Shown here: in pieces, positions 9,449 to 20,207 of the stretch
Layout: every line of letters starts with the position of its first letter
Position numbering within the stretch: position 1 is the first letter of the stretch
DNA from: Mantis religiosa
Taxonomy: Eukaryota > Arthropoda > Insecta > Mantodea > Mantidae
DNA: 64,000 bases
Direction of reading: 5' to 3'
Assembly: GCA_030765055.1 (NCBI GenBank)
Contig: CM060947.1
Location: 260,710,596 to 260,774,595, forward strand
Notes under the pieces: model-generated
Databases searched by the model: none
What the model saw: the letters and a program-made list of their open reading frames with translations, nothing else
What the model was told of the DNA's origin: nothing
Position numbers and translations under genes: made by a program

Positions 9449-10200
9449 AGGATAAAGAAGAAGTAACCAGCACAAATCAATACAGACTCTCTATCACATT
9501 TTTAAAGGGTGATTATTAAAACTTTACCACGCCCTCGTACATATCAGCCTCTTATTATTTATAAATCATTCTATATTATTCTTTAACTGTAAACCTATGT
9601 GACTATAGCTTCTGTAATATATTTGTATTCTAACACAACACACTGTCAGACGGAAAGCTCTGTAAACGAAAAATAAATGCCGGAACGATCGCTTTTTGTT
9701 TTAGAAAGGTTTCACTGTAGTAGTTTCGGGTACTTCTGCACTAAAGTACAAGTGTATATAAATGAATATCGGGGTTTTAACTCTTTATAATATTACTAGT
9801 CGACGAAGTTTTCTTCACAAGAAATTTGATTAGTGAATCTACTGTATTTTTGATACTGAATTCAGATATGTAGTCAGAATTTTTCCATCAGGCACAGCTT
9901 TTCTGTGACATCTGCTTTTTAAAATTGGATATTAGCAGTTTCTTTGACGTATTATAGGAACTTTTACCTCATATATTGTGATTTAATCCAAGCTGTATAT
10001 AAGGAAATGATTTCTAATATTATTTTGAAGAACAATGTAGCAAAGCTCTGCAGGTTCATTCGTGTTTGCACATGTTTTGGATAAAATGTATCATGTGTTA
10101 GATTACTGACTGGGTGGAAAAATGGTATAGATCGTATGCCACTTACAATTCCTATGATTTGAGGTAACCGAAGGATCATTTAAGTGATCATTATTTCTGT
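9449..10200. other. No gene seen
   Basis: This is AT-rich sequence. Short open frames (for example 9964-10179 minus) show no recognisable domain, and I see no terminal repeats. Confidence 0.5.
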
Positions 10201-10203
10201 TTG

Positions 10204-11005
<802 letters not shown>

Positions 11006-11063
11006 CTTGGGGTTTAAGGCGCTCAACAGCGCCACAATCCGCTAGAGAGCGGTAGTATCAAAG

Positions 11064-11640
11064 ATGGCGGCTAGTAAACAGAAAGTGTTTTGTGTTCTGC
11101 AGTTTGCAAAGACCCAATCTGTAGGTATTGTGCAACGTGCGTTCCGAATTAAGTTCGATTATGATCCTCCTAGTGGTAATACCATTCGTAGATGGTATCA
11201 TCAGTTTGAAGATACCGGCTGCCTTTGTAAAGGGAAGAGTACGGAACGACCAAGAGTAAGTGAAGAGACTGTTGAGTGAGTAAGAGTATAGTTCACTCGT
11301 AGCCTAAAGAAATCAGTCCGGAAGGCTAGTCGTGAATTCCAATTTCCTGTGTATCTTGTTTGGAAAGTTGTAAGACAACGCTTACGGCTACGTCCTTACC
11401 GTTTACAGTTATTACAGGCTCTAAAGCCGACAGACCACGGATTATGTGCCAACTTCGCAAACGACATGTTGTTTCATGGCTATGACGATTTTATGGATCG
11501 TGTTGTCTTCAGTGATGAATCGACCTTTCACCTTAGTGGACATTTTAACACTCATAACGTGCGCATCTGGGGCTCAGAACATCCTCACGAGATGGTACAA
11601 ATTGTCGCATGTCGGGGTATTGAGTGAGTATTGCCGCTCA
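11064..11640 (+). pseudogene. IS630-like transposase, N-terminal half
   Basis: It starts MAASKQKVFCVLQFAKTQSV, then SGNTIRRWYHQFEDTGCL and GKSTERPRVSEETVE, a helix-turn-helix region. After a stop (TGA at 11277) and a frameshift it continues LRPYRLQLLQALKPTDHGL and DRVVFSDESTFHLSGHFN, where FSDES holds the first catalytic Asp. This arrangement belongs to a widespread insect Tc1/IS630-like family. It breaks off after HPHEMVQIV, where foreign sequence begins. Confidence 0.8.
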
Positions 11641-11764
11641 GTTCGGCTCAATTATTTGGCAGGGGCTTGACTCCTAGGGTCGTCAGCATCGCCAATAAAA
11701 TTTTAAAAATATCGATGTCCTCGGCTGTTCTCTGAGGTATCCTAATGTGTATGAATATAGGATC

Positions 11765-12699
11765 TGTAACAATTATATATCTGGCGAACAAATAGTTCTA
11801 AAGCTCCACGTTGTGCACCAATTTGAAGCAAAACTGTATGTGGCGAAGAAAGAGTTCTACGTTGAGGCGCCAATTTGTAACTAAATGTTTATAGGTGCGC
11901 ACAGCCCCACGTTGGGCGCCAATTTGTAACAATTATATATGTGGCGAACAAATAGCTCTAAAGCCCCACGTTGGGCGACAATTTGAAGCAAAAATGTTTA
12001 TGTCCAACAAACGGCCCCACGTTGGGCGCCAATTTGATACAAATTGATTGGTGAACGATGACAAATATGATTGGCGAGCAAATAAGTCGGCGCGCAATGA
12101 GGTTTCTCTCAGGGTATGCGTGGATGTGTGTGACAAGGAGATTTTAATAACACTGGAATGCCCGTTTCCACTTTATTTATTTACTGCTTCTTCTTTTAAA
12201 ACCTCGAAATGAAAGTTGCCGACCAAGGGTTACCAATCTCTGTTTAGAGTTACTGACGGCAGAATGTTTATTACTCGATAAATTTATTCGTTCCTTATAT
12301 ATACGAACCGATAAATATTCCAGACAAAACCAGATGACTGCTTTAATCGCCCCCTACGCCTCAGACTCTTGTCTCATCTGCTGCACGCCGAAGACTTTTC
12401 TGATCGGCTTCAAGCCGAAGACTGCTCTCTGACCCCAGCTGCGCGTGTGTGTGTATATATATAACTTTTACTCTCAAAACTCCTTTTCAACCAAAATCCC
12501 TTTGTGGCTGTTTTGACGCCATTGTAAATGATCCAAATAATTCCCTATTCATACACGTCAAGTGGGCTAAGGACACTGCTTTTGTTACAACACTTTCCCC
12601 ACAACTCAACTGGCCTTGCCCTTGTCGTAACAAAGAACCAACATTCCTTTGACATCTATCATGATTCTTTGCTTCTGGTAAACCTTAATTTCGGTATCA
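11765..12699 (-). mobile_element. Solo LTR of a tRNA-Lys-primed retrotransposon, copy 1 (935 bp)
   Basis: The LTR starts TGTAACAATT at 11765 and ends GGTATCA at 12699, with the 4-bp target duplication gatc at 11761-11764 and 12700-12703. The body is shared with copies at 29637-30326 and 39714-42286, the retroviral sense being minus. Its U5-side end contains five tandem units with tRNA-Lys primer-binding-site sequence. Two units of the 27-bp family minisatellite lie near 12380-12430. A 4-bp duplication fits Ty3/gypsy-type integrases. Confidence 0.88.
11803..12031 (-). repeat. Five tandem tRNA-Lys primer-binding-site copies within the LTR
   Basis: PBS-like blocks begin at 11803, 11854, 11904, 11963 and 12014, spaced 50-59 bp. 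The ones at 11904-11921 and 12014-12031 read, on the minus strand, TGGCGCCCAACGTGGGGC, the exact complement of the 3' end of animal tRNA-Lys with CCA (from memory). The others carry 1-5 changes. Each is preceded, in the sense direction, by a short LTR-end-like stretch. All lie between the two gatc target duplications. Confidence 0.85.
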
Positions 12700-13420
12700 G
12701 ATCTGTGGCAAGGATCTCTTGATTCAGGGCGTTCTGGGTGGATAAATTAGGGTACTTGGAAAGAAACACAGGTTAAGTCTCTTATGACGATCGGTTGTAT
12801 TTTAATTACTCTGGAAATACATGTTAATTAGACGAAATCTGAATGGTAGGTTTCGCGCAGGCGTGGTTGAACTCCCGTGTCTAGACAACGACTCATCAGA
12901 TTAGCACCCAGCTACTAACTACCTATAATTAAACGCGATTTCTTTAGTTTACTCGTCCGTTCAGTTTAGCACACAGTAGCCAAAGTAACCTTAATGAACG
13001 CGATTTCTGTCCGTGTGCTATCACACGACGGTTCAGCTCGGCTCTCAGCCACCTACTGCCTTAGGTATGTCTTTGTTCCCAGATAGGCCATATGACGCTT
13101 CGCTTCCCCCTTCAGTTCATTATTTTTAATTAGTTGGTCGGTAGAACACATGGAGTCCCAGTTGCGAGAACCTCCTCTAGACCACCCAAAACCTCCCCTT
13201 CCTGTCAAACTATGTTTGTAAGCAAACGCCAGGTGTGACCCTTAAAATTTATGGTTGCGGTCAGCTTTCCTAGGGAAGAAAAAATCCCACCGATTTAGAG
13301 CCCGTAACGAACTTGACACTGCACACAAAATATTTGTTTCAATACATTTATATATTCCTTTAACATTCAATTAATCTTCTATATGTTCCTTAACAGATAA
13401 CTAATCAACTCGAGAAAGAG
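12700..13420. other. Unidentified insertion flanking the solo LTR
   Basis: Together with 11640-11764 this separates the two transposase halves. It has no open frame of note and no visible terminal repeats. It is probably a noncoding element or LTR of another family into which the tRNA-Lys LTR later inserted, but I could not find matching ends. Confidence 0.4.
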
Positions 13421-13439
13421 AGTACCGTTTGAAAAGTTT

Positions 13440-13897
13440 ATGGGTCTTTCTTTTTCGGTGAACCTACTGTAACTGGCACTTCTTACCTCGATACACTAGA
13501 GAAATGGCTCTTTCCTCAGTTGGAAGAAATTGAGTCAGATAACTTCATTTTCCAGCAAGATGATGCGCCACATCACTGGCATAACGAAGTACGCGATTGG
13601 TTGAACGTTACTGTACCCGAGCGCTGGATAGGCCGCAAGGGCCCCAATGACAGGGCTTACTATGCATGGCCTCCATGTTCACCTGACTTAACGCCATGCG
13701 ATTTTTACTTCTGGGTCTTCATCAATGATCGTGTGTACGTGCCTCCGCGACCAGCTGACCTCCCTGACTTAAGAAACCGGATTGAAGCAGCTGTTGCTAC
13801 AATTACTGAATGCACACTTATCAACGTTTGGGAAGAACTCGGCTATAGACTTGATGTGTGCTGTGTGACAAAGGGTAGTCACATTGAACATGTATAG
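13440..13897 (+). pseudogene. IS630-like transposase, C-terminal half
   Basis: The frame resumes at KVYGSFFFGEPTVTGTSYLD and continues with FIFQQDDAPHHWHNEVRDWL (second catalytic Asp in QQDDAP), then RAYYAWPPCSPDLTPCDFYF (third acidic site, SPDLTP...D) and ends VTKGSHIEHV*. This continues the N-terminal half at 11064-11640. The stop at 13895-13897 is the natural end, and the PLE lies immediately downstream. Confidence 0.82.
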
Positions 13898-13954
13898 GGC
13901 TATAATACAATTGGTTGTTTCCGGGCTGTTTTGCCATGGTCTGTTGGAGTAAGA

Positions 13955-13997
13955 ACCAAACGTTTCATCCACAACTACGGCAGACATCATCAGTGGC
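13955..13997 (-). ncRNA. Hammerhead-ribozyme-like fold in PLE-A copy 2
   Basis: On the minus strand the core CTGATGA (13987-13993) and GAAA enclose stem II GTCTGC/GTGGAT, which keeps pairing relative to copy 1 through G-U wobbles. The palindrome ACGT follows, then T at the predicted cut. Stem I is GCCA/TGGT, 4 pairs including one G-U. A single unpaired T sits between A9 and stem II, as in the other PLE folds in this window. Confidence 0.55.
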
Positions 13998-14214
13998 GCG
14001 TTCGAAGCTTTCTTGCAGAGAGTTTGGCTGCGTCTGAAGCGTTCAGTGCCTGAGTCGCGCTATTTGTACTGGTAGTTGGGGGGCGGAACCTGGGTAGTTC
14101 GGCAATGGTGTCCTGTGATTAGTCCGCGTCATTTTTGGTGGTTAAATGGCGTTTCCTGTTATCGAGAACAGGATGCCAGTTCCTATTTAGTTTTAAGGCT
14201 TCTTCCTTTCTATT

Positions 14215-14504
14215 TGAACCGAATAATCCGAATAATCACAAAGCAACCGCCGGTAGCACCGGCCAATCTGTTGCACAACGAACTAAGACTACACTCAATT
14301 GAGGAATTTATCAAAAGACTCAGCTTCAACGTATATAAGCGCAAAGATAAAAACACTAACGCACTAATACAGCAACTAGGCAATTACGAAACCGAATACA
14401 ATAAACACAAAAGACCGCTGTCCATATTTGATAGGACCATAGGGATGGGAGATCCAGAGATAGACATCCAAGAGTACCTGAGCACTCTCGTAAGACTTCC
14501 ATAG
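14215..14504 (+). pseudogene. C-terminal end of a LINE reverse transcriptase
   Basis: The frame reads NRIIRIITKQPPVAPANLLH, then ELRLHSIEEFIKRLSFNVY and ends RLP*. The NxxLHxxLxxxSIEEFI pattern is the extreme C-terminus of jockey/CR1-type polymerases. The remaining 740 bases (14505-15247) are its 3' UTR without open frames of note. Confidence 0.65.
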
Positions 14505-15247
14505 AAGTAGTAAGATTACACATGACTGTACACCACTCCCTGACATTTGGCAGTTCCACAAAGTCCTTACTCTTAGTCAAGGCGGCTCTGGTGGGGAGGC
14601 AACCCCCTCCCCCCATACTTACACGACATATCGCTATGAACAATGGTTATGATCAATCTAATGCGAACAAATTCAACTTAGGATTAACCTCATACTAGAC
14701 GCAGCTTACGCGCAGAACTAATAATCATACATATATACACACTAATTTTACATGTAAACATCATGCATGACTAACGCTATCTTAGTGATCACCACTAGCC
14801 TTAATGACACGTTCTACCCTCTCAGGGTAGACAATACATTAACTCAGAACTAAAAGCTAATGCAAATAAAGTAGTATAACTAACACCATTTCCTCTATCA
14901 TTGAGGATGCAACCACTATGTTAGGACGGTGTTTCCTATTGGAAACGACACTACACCCAACTACATTCCTCACTACGAATCCGCGAGGGCATATTCAGGG
15001 CTTCGACCATGGTTATGTCCTAGCATCCAATCTCACCTTGGTTAGGCCATAGGGCCAACCCCTACACGCTCTCCATGAATCCGCAGGTGCATAAGCGGTA
15101 CTGCTGGAATTCCTCTCCTGACTTCTCTCCGGTGCAGGTTTTTTAGTGAATAGTACCTTCGCGTGAAGCTCACACTCCCGGCTGCACCATCCCAGTTCAG
15201 TCGGGGTCAGTCCATAAATGGATTTTTCCTCCACTTGAAGAAAAAAA
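14215..15247 (+). mobile_element. 5'-truncated LINE with poly(A) end, inserted in PLE-A copy 2
   Basis: The insert begins at 14215 and ends in seven A at 15241-15247. It is flanked by the 9-bp duplication ctttctatt at 14206-14214 and 15248-15256, which restores uninterrupted PLE coding sequence when collapsed. Truncated 5' end, poly(A) end and variable-length duplication are hallmarks of target-primed reverse transcription. Confidence 0.9.
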
Positions 15248-15256
15248 CTTTCTATT

Positions 15257-15890
15257 GAAATTATTAGGATGTTTGTAAATTTCGATGGCCTCCCGCTGAA
15301 GTCGTGTGTGGTGATGTTCTGTGGTAGAAAGGATGCTGGTGTCCTGGAACTGTATCACATGCTCGTCTTCCTCCTCAATCGAATGTTCGGCGACTGCGGA
15401 CTTATCTGTGTCGCCCAGACGGCAGTTACTCCTATGTTCCTTGATTCTGGTGTTGACACTGCGTTGTGTTGTTCCGAAGTGTACCGCGCCGCAAGAACAG
15501 GTAATGCGATATACACCGGCTGAGGACAGAGGTTCCCGAGGACCTTTCGCTGAGCGTATTAAATGGTTCAATTTCCTAGTGAGTTTGAAGACGGTTTTTA
15601 TATTATAACGTTGTAATATCCTTTCTATCCGGTCAGTAATATCCTTGAAATATGGCAGAAAAACAGTGCCTTTATTCTTGGGTTGCTCCGGTTTTTGAAT
15701 GGTGGGCTGAGATCTAATGGGACGTACAGCTCTCTTAATATCTGGGATGGAGTAACCATTGGCGCGTAATGCCTGTTTTAGGTGTCTGAGTTCACTTCCT
15801 AGATGTTGCGGTTCACAGATGCGAGAAGCCCGATTTACCAAAGTTTTGATTATGGAGCGCTTCTGCCTAGAGTGGTGGTTTGAATCCCAA
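15257..15890 (-). pseudogene. Penelope-like ORF: RT end and GIY-YIG endonuclease
   Basis: The frame from about 15890 reads PWDSNHHSRQKRSIIKTLVN, ..., FLPYFKDITDRIERILQRYN (the region after RT), then SAGVYRITCSCGAVHFGTTQ and RSVNTRIKEH. The last two are the GIY-YIG module, with GVY kept and YIG changed to HFG. It continues DKSAVAEHSIEEEDEH and EAIEIYKHPNNFNRK, where the LINE interrupts it. GIY-YIG is the endonuclease used by PLEs to nick target DNA. The Tyr-to-His change in the second motif suggests loss of activity. Confidence 0.85.
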
Positions 15891-16040
15891 GGATAGTCAC
15901 ATTGAACATTTATAAGGTTCTTGGTGAAACTGTTTGAGTTTCTTTTCCATTTGACACATCATTTATAACTAGCCATAATGTAATACATATTATGAAGAGT
16001 TAAAATCTGGATATTCATTTATATACACCCTGTATTAGAA

Positions 16041-16888
16041 GTTTCAAGGTCATCCTTACATTAAATAATACACACCCGTACCCTGAGATAGGTTTCTCAG
16101 AGCAGACAGCCGTTGTGAAGCGACGTTACAACTTCAAGTTGGCGCAATGTCATGAAGGAAACGTTACTTTTTAAACCTCACCGACAAATTGTCGATAGTG
16201 GGCAAGTGTGGCGCTGACGTGAGGGTATTCTACTTGCTGTACTCGACGTGACATCGTAGTCACCTGTCGTGATGTCATGGGACGATGTCTAAACTCACGC
16301 AGTTTTCCAACCCTTGCTCCCAGATGAATCTCGTTTGACGTGCAGTGCATGGAGTAATAAGCGTTTTTAAGAACCTTTTGTGCGAGAGTAGAGAAGGTCG
16401 TGTGAGAGCAACACGTTTAACGGTACGGTGTGTTATCTGGAGTCATCAGACGATAATGACGAGCTGCTCCCGCGTTGCCACAGATAAGGACCTGCACTGT
16501 ATTATTTTTCTTTCCCGTCGCTTCGAGCGCTGTCAGCGTCATGATTAATGGCACAGTTCCCTATCACTTGTCAACACCGACACTATTTCTATTACCACTA
16601 AATTATTTCTGACATACATACGTTACATATGTACCTACTAACCTTCATTATTTTATCTGTGCCAGGTGATGTATGGAAGTCAAGTTCAACAGGTATCGGG
16701 TTCGACGCCCGGTGACCCACCACTCTGAATATGGACTTCTGGAGTGTTCTCTGGTCGGTAAGTCGAACTTTGTAATGGTGACTACGGCAGAGGGTGCAAA
16801 GGCTCTGGAACTTCTCGGCTCCACCAGGGCGTGGACATTTGAGCCTCCGCTGCCGAGATCAAATTTCCCAGCTTCTCGCTGGATACCA
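16041..16888. other. No gene seen; possible tRNA-like SINE trace
   Basis: Nothing codes convincingly. A gggttcgacgcccgg block at 16697-16712 resembles a tRNA B box and may be part of a SINE, but no A box or ends were found. Confidence 0.35.
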
Positions 16889-17800
16889 CGAGGGCTGTGC
16901 AATAAAGAATGATCACAATTTTTTTTTTGACAACATACCTTTACTCATCCTCATACTTTTGATGGTCCTTGTCAAAATATTCTCTCCTGAATGCGATGTA
17001 CTTGTCCCAGGGTTTCTGCCAGTATACAAAGACATGCTGGACACCATGTTTGAGAGATCCTTCAAAATCGCCTCAGCAGCCTTCACCACTGCTTCTCATG
17101 ACAGATAATGCCTCCCAGGATGGCGTTTCTTCAAGTTAGGGAATAGACAAAAGTCACATGGGGCTAAATCCGTAAAATAGGGAGGGTAACGGATGCACTT
17201 CACGCAACAACATTGGCTGAGGCCCCGCATTATCGTGGTGCTGCATCCAGCCTGCTTCACGGAAATGTGCCCTTTTGTGCCTGATATGGACTTGCAATCT
17301 TTTTAGGACATCCCTGTAGTACTGTCCAGGTACTAATGTGTGTGGAGGTACAACATGCTGACAAACCATTCCATGAATATCAAAGAATGAGATGACCATA
17401 ACTTTCCAGCAGAAGCAACCACTTTTGCTTTTTGGAGGTTGGTGATGAAGGAGATTTCTACACTGAGCTTTGCAGCTTACTCTCTGCATCAAAAAGATGT
17501 AGCCAAGTTTCATCAGCAGTGATTACGTTTGAAAGAAACTCCAGATCTTCCTCTAACATCAACTGCATGCGAATGTCCTTTTGTTCGGGAATCAAGTCTT
17601 GAAACCCATCGCGCACAAACACGTCTCATGTTTAATGTTTCTGTCACCAACGTGAGGGTGCCACCCAATGAAATGTTTTCAGTATTTCAGAAAGTGATCT
17701 TAAGGTAATTTGTCGATCCTCTCTCGCAATGGCAGCAGCAGTGTTTATGTTTTCTTCCGGAAGAGCAGTAACTGGAGCACAAGTTCCACCTTCCTTTGAA
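16889..17800 (-). pseudogene. Mariner (family M1) remnant A
   Basis: The left end cgagggctgtgcaataaaga matches the inverted end of mariner copies at 33302 and 59881. Minus-strand fragments read MVISFFDIHGMVCQHVVPPH, HFREAGWMQHHDNAG (second Asp in HHDNA) and other M1 blocks, with deletions around the third catalytic site (near 17160-17210). The 5' end of the gene stops at about 17800 where another sequence begins. It is non-functional. Confidence 0.75.
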
Positions 17801-17969
17801 ATTAAATATATTTATCCATTTCCGCTGGAGGGGCGGCTATCGGCCACCCTTTGGCGGTTAAGGCAGGTTGCTGCGAGCGTCTCCTTCCCCGGAGTCAAGC
17901 CATAACTATGCACATCTTTGCCGCTCACGTTATCCGTTCCATCTGCTCTGCCTCCTGTGCTTCCCTTAT

Positions 17970-18480
17970 TTAATTGCCTTGCCCTTTTGGTCTGGGAGTG
18001 TTGGGAGTCCTCGACTGGCTTGACGCTTGCTTGGTTTCTGGGTCATACCCGTAACACCAATTCTCATCCCCTGTGATGACTTTGTTCAAGAAGTTTGAAT
18101 CACGTGAAATCTCTGTTTTCAAATCCTGACACACATTCATGCGGATGGTTTTGTGCCCCTGTGTGAGAAGGCGCGGAACAAATTTAGCAGCAACAAGTCT
18201 CATGTGCAAATCCTCCCTTAATATCCGCTGGCACGAGCTCCAACTGATCCCTGTCGCTGCTGAAATTTGGTCGATCGTTTGGCGACGATCCTCGTTGATC
18301 TTTTGGCGGGCTTTTCAATGTTCTCCTCATTTCGCGATGTTGAAGGGCGTCCAGAACGAGCTTGGTCTTCAACACACCTCTCACCACGTTTAAAGAGTCC
18401 AAATCACTCGAAAACCTGTGTGCGGCTCATAGCGTCCTCCTGGAAACCTTCCTGAAGCATTTGGTGTGTCTCCGTTGCAG
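17970..18480 (-). pseudogene. Second mariner-type remnant (family M2), HTH to first catalytic Asp
   Basis: The minus strand reads MRLVAAKFVPRLLT, DSNFLNKVITGDENWCYGYD and PETKQASSQSRTPNTPRPK. VITGDENW is the mariner first-Asp block, and LRxVAAKFVPRLLT is the end of its paired HTH. Upstream pieces (18184-18402) are HTH sequence in another frame. It is not the M1 family next to it. It is truncated both before 17970 and near 18500. Confidence 0.7.
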
Positions 18481-18686
18481 TTTTTTAAAGCAGGAAACAA
18501 AATTTCACACACACACACACTCTTTGTTCTTTTAAAGTTGAGCCAGTATAGCTAGTAGAAGGTGTGCTATATCACCAGGTGGCCCTACCAAAATTGTTCG
18601 GCAGCCTTCCTATTTTGGTGTTGGCGCGCGTAAGTGGCGTATCCACTTCCATCCCGTCTTGAGTCCACAGCCTTGGTAAAGCTTAA

Positions 18687-19925
18687 GGGTATGTATGACT
18701 GAAATTTCATGAAAATCGTGAAAATAACGACTTTTTTATTTTAATTCTATAAAATAATTTAGACATTCCCGAATGTGAAAAATGCGTAATTTGCCTCCGA
18801 ACGCCATTTTTAAATGCTTATTTAAATGTCGGTGGCCTTTAAACTCTGTCAGAGTCACGCCCTCTTTTGCCTACATCCACATTCTTTGTCTGTTTTCCGT
18901 TCTTAAATTTTCAATTCAAGAAAAGAGAAATAAGGCTTTAGAAGACAAAATAGTTCCTAAAATGTTGCCAATATATCAGAGGCTGGCTTCTACAACATTA
19001 CTAGAGAGGTGCAAAACAAGAAAAACACAGAATGCCAATGAATCTTTGCATCATGTCATATGGAATAAGTGCCCAAAGGAAGTTTTCATATCAAAACAAA
19101 AATTGGATCTTGCTGTTATTAAAAGCATCAGTGAGTTTAACATGGGTAGTCTTAAGTCATTGGAGCTGCAGCGAAATATCAGAGGTGAAAGTGTAGTAGA
19201 CTCAGCAAGGAAAACTTCAGTGCAGCGAGATCAGACGCGTATCCTGCAAAGCAAGAAGCGAAGTTGTGCAGAAGAAAAGCAACATCTAAAGAAGAAAAAG
19301 GTGGAAAAAGCAGCAACAGAGGAGAGGAAAAAGAAATCTGAGGGTCCAACCTATCAGCCTGGTGGATTTTAATGTGAGTTATGCAATCAAATCTTTAATC
19401 GCTGTTTTCTCAATGTTCATATTTTCAGCATTTTTCTTCCTGTAAAATGCTCCTTGCGATGCAGTTTTTGTACTACATTCATGAAATTTCCTACACAGGT
19501 TCAGAATATCATGAGAAATGGAAATTGCCCTAGGTTTTATTGTGAAATGTATATAAGCATATATTTTAAATTTTCAAACACAAAACTTACAGTTTTTTAG
19601 ACAAAAAAAGAATATTTGTAAATTAAAAAATTTGTGGGACCTAAACTAAAGGTGACACAGAAAAACCCAGAGCAATTTCAAAAAGTATGTGTATTATGAA
19701 CATAGGGTTAAAATATTAGACCAAAATTCAAAATATTTTGTCGCAAGGGACTTTTTCAGTGACGTAACAAAAAACATACAAAATTTATCATAATTTCCAA
19801 ACTGCTGGAGAAAAATTGTTTAAATTTAGGTTGTTACATGTCTACATTATACTACACCTATGGTGTAAATTTGAAGAAGCTAGCATTATTAGTTGAGAAT
19901 TTGAAAATTTCAGTCATACATACCC
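18687..19925 (+). mobile_element. TTAA-flanked DNA transposon, Kolobok-like (1239 bp)
   Basis: The element is bounded by TTAA at 18683-18686 and 19926-19929 and has inverted ends beginning GGGTATGTATGACTGAAATT (at least 21 perfect bp). TTAA duplication is shared by the piggyBac and Kolobok superfamilies. The encoded protein tail favours Kolobok. It inserted into the GC-rich repeat and leaves that repeat continuous when excised in silico. Confidence 0.75.
18782..19372 (+). pseudogene. C-terminal part of a Kolobok-like transposase
   Basis: A 196-codon frame contains LLERCKTRKTQNANESLHHV, IWNKCPKEVFISKQKL, a Lys-rich segment and the terminal block GPTYQPGGF. The LLERC...TQNANES...W...CPK block and the Lys-rich tail ending in a TYxxGxF motif are what I remember from Kolobok/'Mutator-like' proteins of invertebrates. 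The N-terminal catalytic part (normally several hundred residues) is absent, so this is an internally deleted copy that could only be mobilised in trans. Confidence 0.6.
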
Positions 19926-20207
19926 TTAAGGTCTTTCCCTACGGAAAGCCCCACGGAGTCACCAGGCGCCCTTTTGGGACAGCTCGGTAACTCCCTGGTC
20001 TAAGGAGGCCCGGATCCTTGACCTACGGGTACAGGACTATTGGGAGTAGATCCTCTGGCGTTAATGTTCTTTTATAGTTGCCATAACGACTTCGCAGAGG
20101 TAACCCGCCAACAGTCAGGGAATCACAATACCACACTTGCACGTTCAGATCTACACTAACACCGTCTGCACAGCTGTTTCATCATGGTCTCTACTAACAA
20201 TATCTAG

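Larger units (their letters stand above)
13900..15890 (-). mobile_element. Penelope-like element PLE-A copy 2, carrying a LINE
   Basis: On the minus strand, a PLE reverse transcriptase end and GIY-YIG domain (15257-15890) are followed, after a 1033-bp LINE insertion, by the conserved C-terminal tail, TAA and the terminal repeat ending near 13905. The flanking IS630-like sequence is duplicated (agtcacattgaacat with small differences) at about 13876-13893 and 15893-15910. The 5' part of the PLE is missing, as is common for PLE insertions. Confidence 0.82.
11040..16040 (+). mobile_element. IS630/Tc1-superfamily transposon split by nested insertions
   Basis: The transposase N-terminal half (11064-11640) and C-terminal half (13440-13897) are on the same strand and together make one protein. 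The segment between them contains a solo LTR (11765-12699). The sequence just after the transposase stop is interrupted by a PLE (13900-15890), flanked by imperfect copies of agtcacattgaacat. The transposon's 3' tail then resumes (15890-16040, ending near acaccctgtat). The PLE is itself interrupted by a LINE. Confidence 0.75.
18540..20060 (-). repeat. GC-rich repeat copy 2, split by a TTAA element
   Basis: Blocks 18545-18682 and 19930-20060 match 6660-6900 and parts of 47500-48200 (gtaagtggcgtatccacttc; gggagtagatcctc). Removing 18687-19925 and one TTAA joins the two halves. Confidence 0.75.

Noticed and set aside
18687..19925. piggyBac element
   Set aside because: TTAA would fit, but the coding remnant lacks piggyBac blocks and has the Kolobok-type tail; kept only as the alternative.
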